From Candidatus Elarobacter sp. (GTDB lineage Bacteria; Vulcanimicrobiota; Vulcanimicrobiia; Vulcanimicrobiales; Vulcanimicrobiaceae), in NCBI GenBank assembly GCA_030150085.1, contig JASLGJ010000500.1:1-7028 (forward strand): a stretch of DNA of 7,028 nt. Reading direction: 5' to 3'. This document shows positions 1 to 5,933 of this stretch, piece after piece (within the stretch, counting starts at the first letter, position 1; the number at the start of each line of letters is the position of its first letter). Under the pieces are notes generated by a model. It was not told the origin of the DNA and did not search any database. It saw only the letters and a list, made by a program, of their open reading frames with translations. The position numbers were made by a program, and so were the translations under genes.

Positions 1-663
1 CTGCTGCGGCACCGCGTCGACGACGATCTTGCCCTTGGCCTTGGTCGCGACGTTGATCGGCGCGATCTCGGCGTCGAAGTGGCCCGCCTCGTGCGCCTCG
101 TGGGCGCGCTTGTGGCTCTGGTAGGCGAACTCGTCCTGCACCGCGCGCGTCACGCCCAGCTCGGCTGCGACCTTGGCCCCCTGGGCCGCCATCGCTTCGT
201 CGAAGTAGTAGTCCCACAGGCCGTCGTGGATCATCGCGTCGACCAGCGCGCCGTTGCCGTAGCGGTAGCCGTTGCGCGCGCCGGGCAGCAGGTAGGGGGC
301 GTTGGACATCGACTCCATGCCGCCCGCGACCACCAGCCGCGCGTCGCCGTCGCCGATCGTGCGCGCGCCGTACGCGACCGCGAGCAGGCCCGAGGCGCAG
401 ACCTTGTTGACGGTCTCGGCGGTGGTCGTCTTGGCCAGCCCGGCCTTGAAGGCGGCTTGGCGCGCCGGGGCCTGGCCGACCCCGGCCTGGATGACCTGGC
501 CCATGATGACGTGGTCGACGTCGGCGGGATCGACCCCGGCGCGCAGCAGCGCGTTGCGGATCGCGTCGGCGCCCAGCGACGTGGCGGCCAGCGAGGAGAG
601 CGCCCCGCCCAAGCGCCCGAAGGGCGTGCGCGCGGTGGCGAGGACGACGGTTCCGGGTTTCAT
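1..663 (-). CDS. Thiolase (acetyl-CoA C-acetyltransferase family), N-terminal part
   Basis: Enzyme of the thiolase family, which condenses two acetyl-CoA to acetoacetyl-CoA or cleaves 3-ketoacyl-CoA in the cytoplasm. The frame starts at ATG (663-661) with MKPGTVVLATARTPFGRLGG, the usual thiolase N-terminus, and stays open for 221 codons to the window edge, about 55% of a normal thiolase of roughly 390 residues. The nucleophilic cysteine is Cys89 in VNKVCASGLRA, at the same number as in the classic biosynthetic thiolases. GGMESMSNAPYLLP follows and the loop domain begins after it. The later catalytic His and second Cys lie outside the window. The start is 14 bases after the stop of the cation efflux gene, so it is probably co-transcribed. 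Biosynthetic (PhaA/AtoB-like) and degradative (FadA-like) roles cannot be separated here, although the N-terminus looks more like the acetyl-CoA acetyltransferase type. Confidence 0.93.
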   Translation of the reverse strand, partial: MKPGTVVLATARTPFGRLGGALSSLAATSLGADAIRNALLRAGVDPADVDHVIMGQVIQAGVGQAPARQAAFKAGLAKTTTAETVNKVCASGLLAVAYGARTIGDGDARLVVAGGMESMSNAPYLLPGARNGYRYGNGALVDAMIHDGLWDYYFDEAMAAQGAKVAAELGVTRAVQDEFAYQSHKRAHEAHEAGHFDAEIAPINVATKAKGKIVVDAVPQQ

Positions 664-677
664 AGCCCGGATGACTT

Positions 678-1688
678 CTAGGGGGTCGAGACCGGGTCCC
701 TGGGGCGGGGTGTTTGGCTGCAGACGATCGTCGTGTCCGGCTCGCAGCTCTCGCACTCGAACTGCACCGTGACGTGGCCGATCCCGAACTCCGCCCGCAG
801 CGCGCCGTCGACCGCGCGCAGGATCGCGCCGGCCTCGGACAGCTTGCGGTCGTCCAGCACCACGTGGGCCGAGAGCGCGTGCGAGCCCGAGCCGATCGTC
901 CAGACGTGCAGGTCGTGGACGTCCACCACCCCGTCCACGGCCCGGATCCGCTCGCGCACCGCGGGCACCTCGGCGTGGCCGGGCGCGCTCTCGAGCAGCA
1001 CGTCGGTGGCCTGGCGCACGATCCCCACCACCCCCGCCACGATGATCGCCGAGACCAGCAGCGAGAGGAGCGGGTCCAGCCAGGCCGCGCCGGTGCGGGC
1101 GATGACCAGACCGCCCGCGACGACGGCCGCCCCGCCCAGCGCGTCGCCCCCGACGTGCAGCAGGGCCGCGCGCACGTTCAGGTTCGGCTGGTGCCCGGGC
1201 CCGCCGAAGGCGTGGTGGCCGTGGCCGTGGTCGGCGGCGCGGTCGTGGTCGCCGGGGGCGTGCGCGTGGCCGGGGCGCTCGCCGCGCAGCAGCAGCGCGC
1301 CGACGGCGAGGTTGACCGCCAGGCCGATCGCGGCCACCCCGGCCATCAGCCCGCCGGCCGGCGTCTCGGGGTGGGCGAAGCGCCGCACGGCTTCGATCAC
1401 GACCAGGATCGTGACCGCGCTCAGGAGCGCGCCGTTGGCCAGCGCGGCCAGGATCTCGTAGCGCGCGAAGCCGTAGGTCCGGCGCGGGGTGGCGGGGCGC
1501 TTGGCCGCGACCGCGGCGGCCAGCGCGATCCCCAGCGCGACGACGTCCATGATGACGTGTGCGGCGTCGGAGAGCAGGGCCAGCGAACCCGAGCGGATGC
1601 CGCCGGCGACCTCGAGCGCGGCCACGGCCGCGGTGGCGATCAGCGCCAGCCGCAGCCGCCCGGTCGAGCCGCCCGCGGCGGCGCTCAC
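678..1688 (-). CDS. Cation diffusion facilitator (CDF) family zinc/cation efflux protein
   Basis: Inner-membrane antiporter of the CDF family (CzcD/ZitB-like), which exports Zn(II) or related divalent cations in exchange for protons. The 336-residue product has the usual six-helix core. The transport-site residues are visible as HxxxD in helix 2 (His44, Asp48 in SDAAHVIMD) and HxxxD in helix 5 (His178, Asp182). A His-rich cytoplasmic loop (about 141-166, seven His) lies between helices 4 and 5. The C-terminal cytoplasmic domain carries VHDLHVWTI (257-265) and SHALSAHVV. It ends with an unusual Cys-containing tail (Cys312, Cys315, Cys323). I chose GTG at 1688-1686, which overlaps the TGA of the methyltransferase gene as GTGA; the frame continues open to 2333, but that part is an out-of-frame reading of the methyltransferase. 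No clear Shine-Dalgarno precedes the GTG, so translation is probably coupled to the upstream gene. Metal specificity cannot be fixed from sequence. Confidence 0.94.
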   Translation of the reverse strand: MSAAAGGSTGRLRLALIATAAVAALEVAGGIRSGSLALLSDAAHVIMDVVALGIALAAAVAAKRPATPRRTYGFARYEILAALANGALLSAVTILVVIEAVRRFAHPETPAGGLMAGVAAIGLAVNLAVGALLLRGERPGHAHAPGDHDRAADHGHGHHAFGGPGHQPNLNVRAALLHVGGDALGGAAVVAGGLVIARTGAAWLDPLLSLLVSAIIVAGVVGIVRQATDVLLESAPGHAEVPAVRERIRAVDGVVDVHDLHVWTIGSGSHALSAHVVLDDRKLSEAGAILRAVDGALRAEFGIGHVTVQFECESCEPDTTIVCSQTPRPRDPVSTP

Positions 1689-2275
1689 GGCGCCCGCAGC
1701 GCTTTGAGCGCGAGCACCGCCAGCATGGCGCCGAAGGTCGCGAACGTGCGCGACTCCGCTTTTCCGATCACCTCGGGATCGTACGACCCCTGCTGCGGCT
1801 GCGACGGTTCCAAAAGCGGTATGACCGGGGGCACACGCCTCACGTAGTCCTCGAAGGCCGGCCCGAAGGTCTCGCGCAGGTAGCCTTCCTCGTGCGGGAC
1901 GATGAGCGCGTACACGCCCAGCATGGCGGCCAGCGAGCCGCCCACCAGCGCGAGCCGCGCGGCGGGCGCGTTGCGCCCGGTGAAGGCGACGGCGAAGCCG
2001 GCCGCGGTCAGGAAATTGCCGACGTAGAGCGGGTTGCGCACGCGGGCGTAGGGGCCGGCGGTGACCAGGGCGGGGGCGGTCACCGTGTCGCCGCGGGTGG
2101 TGACCCCGCTGTAGCCGACCGCCCACATCCGCACCGCCTCGCCCGCGAAGGCCAGCGGCAGGCCGAGCGCGATCGAGAACGCGCTGGGCTTGCCCAGCGC
2201 GGCCAGCGCCACGGCCGGCAGCGCCAGCAGCGTGCCGCGCCGTCCGAAGACGAAGGCTTGGAGGTCGTCGTTCAC
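1685..2275 (-). CDS. ICMT/PEMT-family membrane methyltransferase
   Basis: Small integral membrane protein of 196 residues in the isoprenylcysteine carboxyl methyltransferase / phospholipid methyltransferase superfamily, which uses S-adenosylmethionine; the bacterial substrate is unknown. The family signature is clear: GPYARVRNPLYVGN at 74-87 (family pattern GPYxxxRHPxYxG, here with Asn81 in place of His) and a second block with HEEGYLRETFG at 128-138, then FEDYVRRVPPVIP. Hydrophobic segments lie near 17-50, 83-97, 106-126 and 178-193. The last one, reached through a Gln/Ser-rich linker (158-163), is a C-terminal extension beyond the usual family end and may be an added helix. The GTG start (2275-2273) overlaps the rmd stop as GTGA and is supported by an AGGAG seven bases upstream. 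Its stop in turn overlaps the start of the CDF gene. The family is secure; the substrate (lipid, quinone-like or protein) is not. Confidence 0.88.
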   Translation of the reverse strand: MNDDLQAFVFGRRGTLLALPAVALAALGKPSAFSIALGLPLAFAGEAVRMWAVGYSGVTTRGDTVTAPALVTAGPYARVRNPLYVGNFLTAAGFAVAFTGRNAPAARLALVGGSLAAMLGVYALIVPHEEGYLRETFGPAFEDYVRRVPPVIPLLEPSQPQQGSYDPEVIGKAESRTFATFGAMLAVLALKALRAP

Positions 2276-3210
2276 GGGGTCGCTCCTGCGCGCTCGCGCG
2301 CGTCGTCGTAGACCGCGCGTAGCGCGGCCGCAAGGGAAATGCGCGGCGCCCAGCCGGTCGCCGCGCGCAGCTTGGCCGCGTCGCCCGCGCTGAGCGGAAC
2401 GTCGGCCAGGCGCATGCGCGCCGGGTCTTCCCGGATCTCGACCGGGACGCGGGCGATCTCCACCAGCCGGCGCAGCACGTCCTTCAGCGGCGTCGCGCTG
2501 CCGCTCGCGACGTTGTACAGCTCGCCCGGCTCGCCCGCGCCTTCGAGCAAGAGCGCGTAGGCCGCGCAGACGTCGCGCACGTCGAGGAAGTCGCGCGCCG
2601 CCTCGAGGTTGCCGACCTCGATCAGCGGGCCGCGCCCGGCCGCGGCGCGCGCGATCTGGGCCGCGAAGCCGGCCACCGCGAAGCGCTCGTCCTGGCCCGG
2701 CCCGATGTGGTTGAAGGCCCGCGTCACGACCGCGTCGAGACCGTACGCGCGGGCGTAGGCCTGGGCCAGCGCCTCGGCCGCGAGCTTGCTCGCCGCGTAG
2801 GGGTTGGCCGGGCGCGGCGCGGTCGTCTCGCGCAGCGGGTACGCGCCGGGCGGCTGCGCGCCGTAGACCTCGGCACTGCTCACCACCAGCACCCGCGGCG
2901 CGGCGCCGCCCTCCCTCTGCGCGCGGGCCGCCTCCAGCACGTTGAGCGTGCCGCCGGCGTTGACCGCGAAGGTGCCCGCCGGATCGGCCAGCGCGGCCGG
3001 CACGAAGGCCTGCGCGGCGAGGTGCGCGACCGCCGCGGGGCGGGCCAGCTCGAAGGCCGCGCGCACCGCCAGCGGGTCGGCCACGTCGACCGGGAGCGCG
3101 TCCTCGTGCGGCTCGCGGTCGGCCGGCACGACCTCGTGCCCGCGCTCGCGCAGCAGCGCGACCAGATGCCGCCCGACGAAGCCGCGCGCCCCGAGGACCA
3201 GAACGCGCAC
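2272..3210 (-). CDS. rmd: GDP-4-keto-6-deoxy-D-mannose reductase (GDP-D-rhamnose synthase)
   Basis: Extended short-chain dehydrogenase that reduces the 4-keto group of GDP-4-keto-6-deoxy-D-mannose with NAD(P)H to give GDP-D-rhamnose. The product has 312 residues. The N-terminal Rossmann motif is GARGFVG (7-13). The active site shows SSAEVYG (111-117) and Tyr138-x-x-x-Lys142 in NPYAASKLAAE. Further blocks resemble the Pseudomonas Rmd I remember: FNHIGPGQ, ARDFLDVRDV and DPARMRLADVP, the last being typical of Rmd and of little use in general epimerases. The GTG start (3210-3208) is three bases after the gmd stop, and gmd makes its substrate, which strongly supports the assignment. A related GDP-sugar reductase making 6-deoxy-D-talose from the same intermediate is the main alternative, but the motifs favour rhamnose. 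The stop overlaps the next gene by four bases. Confidence 0.87.
   Translation of the reverse strand: MRVLVLGARGFVGRHLVALLRERGHEVVPADREPHEDALPVDVADPLAVRAAFELARPAAVAHLAAQAFVPAALADPAGTFAVNAGGTLNVLEAARAQREGGAAPRVLVVSSAEVYGAQPPGAYPLRETTAPRPANPYAASKLAAEALAQAYARAYGLDAVVTRAFNHIGPGQDERFAVAGFAAQIARAAAGRGPLIEVGNLEAARDFLDVRDVCAAYALLLEGAGEPGELYNVASGSATPLKDVLRRLVEIARVPVEIREDPARMRLADVPLSAGDAAKLRAATGWAPRISLAAALRAVYDDARERAGATP
2283..2287 (-). promoter_or_regulatory. Shine-Dalgarno AGGAG for the methyltransferase gene
   Basis: On the minus strand AGGAG is followed by seven bases (CGACCCC) and then the GTG at 2275-2273. It lies inside the 3' end of rmd. It is the clearest ribosome binding site of the cluster and decides the GTG start; the other starts here have weak or no such motif. 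Confidence 0.7.
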
Positions 3211-3213
3211 GGC

Positions 3214-5238
3214 TCAGGTCCGCACGAACGGGGCCAGGCGCTCGAGGTCGGCCCGCACCATCCGCTCGACCAGCTCCTCGAACGTCACTTCCGGTGCCCA
3301 GCCCAGCACCCGCCGGGCCTTGGCCGGGTCGCCGACCAGCAGGTCGACCTCGGCCGGGCGGTAGTAGCGCGGGTCGACCACGACGTGGCGCTCCCAGTCC
3401 AGCCCGACCGTCGCGAAGGCGCGCTGCACGAACTCGCGCACGCTGTGCGTGCGCCCGGTCGAGACGACGTAGTCGTCGGGCGCGTCACGCTGCAGCATCA
3501 GCCACATGGCGCGCACGTAGTCGCCCGCGAACCCCCAGTCGCGCTGCGCGTCGAGGTTGCCCAAGCGCAGTTCCGCCTGCAAGCCGAGCTTGATCCGCGC
3601 CACCCCGTCGCTGATCTTGCGCGTCACGAACTCCTTGCCCCGGCGGGGCGAGTTGTGGATCACCAGCTCGCCGACCCCGGCCGCGAAACGGCCGCTCTCG
3701 GTGGTGATGTCGTACAGCCAGCCTTCGTAGTGCGGCAGCTCGACGATGCGCTTGACCTCGCGCAGATCTTTGCGGAGATGCGCGCCCTTGTTCCCCTGCG
3801 GGTTGGGAGAGCGCAGGTTCATCGAGTAGAACGGTCCCGGCCGCTCCGGCGGACCGACGTCGACGTTGAGAACGAGTTCTTGCCCGAGCGCGACGCGCGC
3901 CATCCACCACAGCCCCGCGGCGAGCACCGGCGAGTTCGTCTTGAAGTTCTTGTACTTGTAGGTTCCGTTGCCGGCCTTGAGCCCGTCGGCGGCATTGTAG
4001 CCGGCGAGAAACGCGCGCCAGACCGCCTGATCGCCGTTCAGGATGACTTGCGGAACCCGCTTGTATCCGTCCTTGGTATAGCAGGTCTCGTACAACCATT
4101 GCTTGTAGGTCGGCGCACCGTTCAGCACGAGCTGGCCGACCACGCGCCCCGGTATGAAGCCCGAAGTGGATTCGTAATACGTCGAACGACCGCACGTTAT
4201 GCGTTCCCAGCAGCTCGCAAAGTAGTTGCGCAGATGAGCACTGCTGTTGGTGAACTTGGCGCTCACGCTGCCCTGCGCGTTCCGAGAAGCAGAGCCGTCC
4301 CCGACGAACGCCCCGAGCATCCACGCCGTCTCGAGGCTGATCGTCGTATATGCCGGCGCTTCGGGCAACTCGGCACGCTTCATCGACTCACCCGGCTCCA
4401 GTTCGCGCGCGGGTTTCTCGCCGTCGGCAGTGAAGACTACGTGATCGCCGGTGGTTGTGACCGTTCCACAGCGAGCCTCGATCCGCCGCACCGCTTTGTT
4501 CGCAACGACAGGTCGGTGCTTGTACGCGCTGCCGCCCAGCACGCGCACGAAGCGGTCGCCGTCCCACACTTCGAGATCTTCGAGCGTGACGTCTTGATAG
4601 GTGGGACCCTTCTCACGCACGGATATGATCTCGCCGATCGGCACGACATCGACGAGGTTGCCGCGCCGCACGATGATCGGCGTCCAGGCAGGTACGCTCT
4701 CGTGGTTAAAAAGTATCCCGCTCACTGCGTACAGGTCGTAGGACTCGCGGTAGTTGATCGTGATCCAGTGGCCGTAGAGCTTCGCGACGCCGTAGGGCGA
4801 GCGGGGGTAGAACGGGGTGTCCTCGTTCTGCGGCACGGCTTGCACCTTGCCGAACATCTCCGAGCTCGAGGCCTGGTAGAAGCGGATGGTGGGGTCGACC
4901 GTGCGCACCGCCTCGAGCACGCGCGTCACGCCCAGCGCGGTGAACTCGCCGGTCAGCACCGGCTGGCTCCACGAGGTCGGCACGAACGACTGCGCGGCGA
5001 GGTTGTAGATCTCGTGCGGCTGCACGGCCGCGACGATCGAGGTGATCGAGCTCTGGTCGAGCAGGTCGCCCGAGACGAACTCGATGTCGTCGACGATGTG
5101 CCCGATGCGCTCGTGCACGTCGGTCGAGGTGCGGCGGGTCATGCCGACGACGCGGTAGCCCTTGCCCAGCAGCAGCTCGGCCAGGTACGAGCCGTCCTGG
5201 CCGGTGATGCCGGTGATGAGCGCGGTCTTCTGCGACAT
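3214..5238 (-). CDS. gmd: GDP-mannose 4,6-dehydratase interrupted by an in-frame intein
   Basis: Converts GDP-D-mannose to GDP-4-keto-6-deoxy-D-mannose with bound NADP, the first step to GDP-rhamnose or GDP-fucose, in the cytoplasm. The precursor has 674 residues: N-extein 1-180, intein 181-529, C-extein 530-674. Joined, the exteins give 325 residues, the normal size for a bacterial Gmd. Seen in the N-extein: dinucleotide motif GITGQDG (10-16), MTRRTST (33-39), the catalytic set Ser125, Glu127, Tyr149, Lys153 (QASSSE and SPYGVAK), then NYRESYDLYA and GILFNHE. The C-extein resumes with SPRRGKEFVTRKI, exactly the sequence that follows FNHE in ordinary Gmd, and continues with LGNLDAQRDWGFAGDYV, RPAEVDLLVGDP and LGWAP. 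The insert separates the substrate-binding Asn region from the rest, so the unspliced protein should be inactive. ATG start 5238-5236 lies seven bases after the PilZ stop, without a clear Shine-Dalgarno. rmd follows after three bases. Confidence 0.96.
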   Translation of the reverse strand: MSQKTALITGITGQDGSYLAELLLGKGYRVVGMTRRTSTDVHERIGHIVDDIEFVSGDLLDQSSITSIVAAVQPHEIYNLAAQSFVPTSWSQPVLTGEFTALGVTRVLEAVRTVDPTIRFYQASSSEMFGKVQAVPQNEDTPFYPRSPYGVAKLYGHWITINYRESYDLYAVSGILFNHESVPAWTPIIVRRGNLVDVVPIGEIISVREKGPTYQDVTLEDLEVWDGDRFVRVLGGSAYKHRPVVANKAVRRIEARCGTVTTTGDHVVFTADGEKPARELEPGESMKRAELPEAPAYTTISLETAWMLGAFVGDGSASRNAQGSVSAKFTNSSAHLRNYFASCWERITCGRSTYYESTSGFIPGRVVGQLVLNGAPTYKQWLYETCYTKDGYKRVPQVILNGDQAVWRAFLAGYNAADGLKAGNGTYKYKNFKTNSPVLAAGLWWMARVALGQELVLNVDVGPPERPGPFYSMNLRSPNPQGNKGAHLRKDLREVKRIVELPHYEGWLYDITTESGRFAAGVGELVIHNSPRRGKEFVTRKISDGVARIKLGLQAELRLGNLDAQRDWGFAGDYVRAMWLMLQRDAPDDYVVSTGRTHSVREFVQRAFATVGLDWERHVVVDPRYYRPAEVDLLVGDPAKARRVLGWAPEVTFEELVERMVRADLERLAPFVRT
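3652..4698 (-). mobile_element. Intein with LAGLIDADG endonuclease inside Gmd
   Basis: A self-splicing protein element of 349 residues (precursor 181-529) that should excise itself and join the Gmd halves. It starts with Ser181 (SVPAWTPIIVRR, block A; a serine rather than cysteine nucleophile). Block B is at 258-270, GTVTTTGDHVVFT, with the TxxH pair Thr263/His266. The endonuclease blocks follow (about 300-480). Block F is at 504-519 (YEGWLYDITTESGRFA) and block G ends GELVIHN, with His528 and terminal Asn529, followed by Ser530 as the +1 nucleophile. Chemistry expected from the family: Ser1 N-O shift, transesterification to Ser530, Asn529 cyclisation, then peptide bond formation. Odd points: Trp185 sits where block A often has Asp, and block F lacks its common His (Gly516-Arg517-Phe518). 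Hand counts of three 60-base lines give 57-68% GC against 72-75% in two flanking gmd lines, which suggests foreign origin. Confidence 0.95.
3799..4341 (-). other. LAGLIDADG homing endonuclease domain within the intein
   Basis: Approximate extent, precursor residues 300-480. The first helix motif is AWMLGAFVGDGSA (305-317) with acidic Asp314. The second is FLAGYNAADG (410-419) with Asp418. The spacing of about 104 residues is normal for a two-motif, monomeric LAGLIDADG enzyme, which cuts a long DNA site in intein-free copies of the host gene so that repair copies the intein in. Both catalytic acids and the flanking helices are intact and the frame is open, so nothing in the sequence shows decay. 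Lys/Tyr-rich TYKYKNFKTNS (426-436) follows motif 2. The expected target is the gmd sequence coding for FNHE/SPRRG. Domain edges are estimates. Confidence 0.87.
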
Positions 5239-5245
5239 GGCCGGG

Positions 5246-5917
5246 TCAGTTCAAGATCTGGACGTTGTGTCCGCTCTCGTCGAAGACGAAGCGCGTCTCG
5301 AACAGCTCGTCGCGCTCGGGACCGACGATCTTGGACTGGATCACGATCCGGTGCACCAGCTTGTCGTTGTGGCGCACGATCCCCGAGTAGAAGTACTGCA
5401 CCAGCGGGGTGACGCGCTCGTCGAGCGGAGCCAGGCGGCGGCGCTCGACGAGCATCCGCAGCAGGCGCAGCTGCAGCTCCTTGGGCAGCAGGCGGGCCGT
5501 GTCGTCGGGCGTCATGCGGATCGCGGTCAGCTCTTCCTGAGCCTTGTTGGCCTCGGCCACCGGCTTGTCGGTGGTGTAGCGGATGATCGCGTCCCAGTCG
5601 TCGGCCGGGATGCCGGTGAAGCGCATCCCGTAGCGCCAGACCTTGCGCCCCTGGTGCTGGACGTTGTCGTGCCAGACGGTCTTGGCCCGCATCCGCACGG
5701 AGCGCCCGTCGAGCTCGGCCCGGACCTCGAACTCCTCCTGGCCGATCGGCTCCTGGGTCAGGATGCAGACCCCCCCGCCGCCGATGTCCAGCCCGATCGC
5801 CGCGCGCTGCGCCTTGCCGTCCAGGCTGTAGGCGGCCCGGTACGGCTTGCGCTTGCGCGGGAACTTGCGGCGGTTCTGTTCCTTCCCGGTGAACCAGGCC
5901 AGGAGCTCGGGGAGCAT
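5246..5917 (-). CDS. PilZ-domain protein (putative c-di-GMP effector)
   Basis: Cytoplasmic protein of 223 residues with an N-terminal PilZ domain, the family that binds cyclic di-GMP to control surface polysaccharide, motility or adhesion. Seen: an Arg-rich RxxxR box (Arg17-KFP-Arg21 in NRRKFPRKRKPYR), then LDIGGGGVCIL at 43-53, which corresponds to the D/NxSxxG motif with Asp44 and Gly49 kept but the Ser replaced by Gly46. The domain ends near 110 with WRYGMRFTGI. Residues about 125-223 form a second region (LPKELQLRLLRMLVERRR, then a Val/Ile-rich stretch) that I do not recognise. ATG start 5917-5915; upstream there is only a weak GGGA close to the start. The stop lies seven bases before gmd, so it probably regulates or reports on the GDP-sugar pathway. 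Binding of c-di-GMP is likely but weakened by the Ser-to-Gly change. Confidence 0.82.
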   Translation of the reverse strand: MLPELLAWFTGKEQNRRKFPRKRKPYRAAYSLDGKAQRAAIGLDIGGGGVCILTQEPIGQEEFEVRAELDGRSVRMRAKTVWHDNVQHQGRKVWRYGMRFTGIPADDWDAIIRYTTDKPVAEANKAQEELTAIRMTPDDTARLLPKELQLRLLRMLVERRRLAPLDERVTPLVQYFYSGIVRHNDKLVHRIVIQSKIVGPERDELFETRFVFDESGHNVQILN

Positions 5918-5933
5918 ACGTCCCGGCTAGCTT

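Noticed and set aside
79..681. Plus-strand open frame over the thiolase
   Set aside because: Antisense of a thiolase with an intact active-site Cys89 motif; low-complexity product.
714..1847. Plus-strand frames opposite the CDF and methyltransferase genes
   Set aside because: Antisense shadows of two genes with clear signatures; no domain seen.
1689..2333. N-terminal extension of the CDF frame up to 2333
   Set aside because: That part is an Arg/Ala-rich out-of-frame reading of the methyltransferase gene; CDF homology begins right after GTG 1688, which overlaps the upstream stop.
3485..4324. Minus-strand 279-codon frame over the intein
   Set aside because: Shifted frame of gmd; the intein and Gmd motifs are all in the other frame, which is open throughout.
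3652..4698. Reading the gmd insert as a transposon, group I/II intron or unrelated domain fusion
   Set aside because: The insert is translated in frame, has no terminal repeats or intron-like ends, and ends in the His-Asn/Ser pattern of protein splicing with clean Gmd sequence on both sides.
2707..5412. A 901-codon open frame on the plus strand, larger than any real gene here
   Set aside because: It is antisense to rmd and gmd, which have clear family motifs. Its product is Arg/His/Ala/Val-rich with no recognisable domain, as expected for the opposite strand of GC-rich codons.
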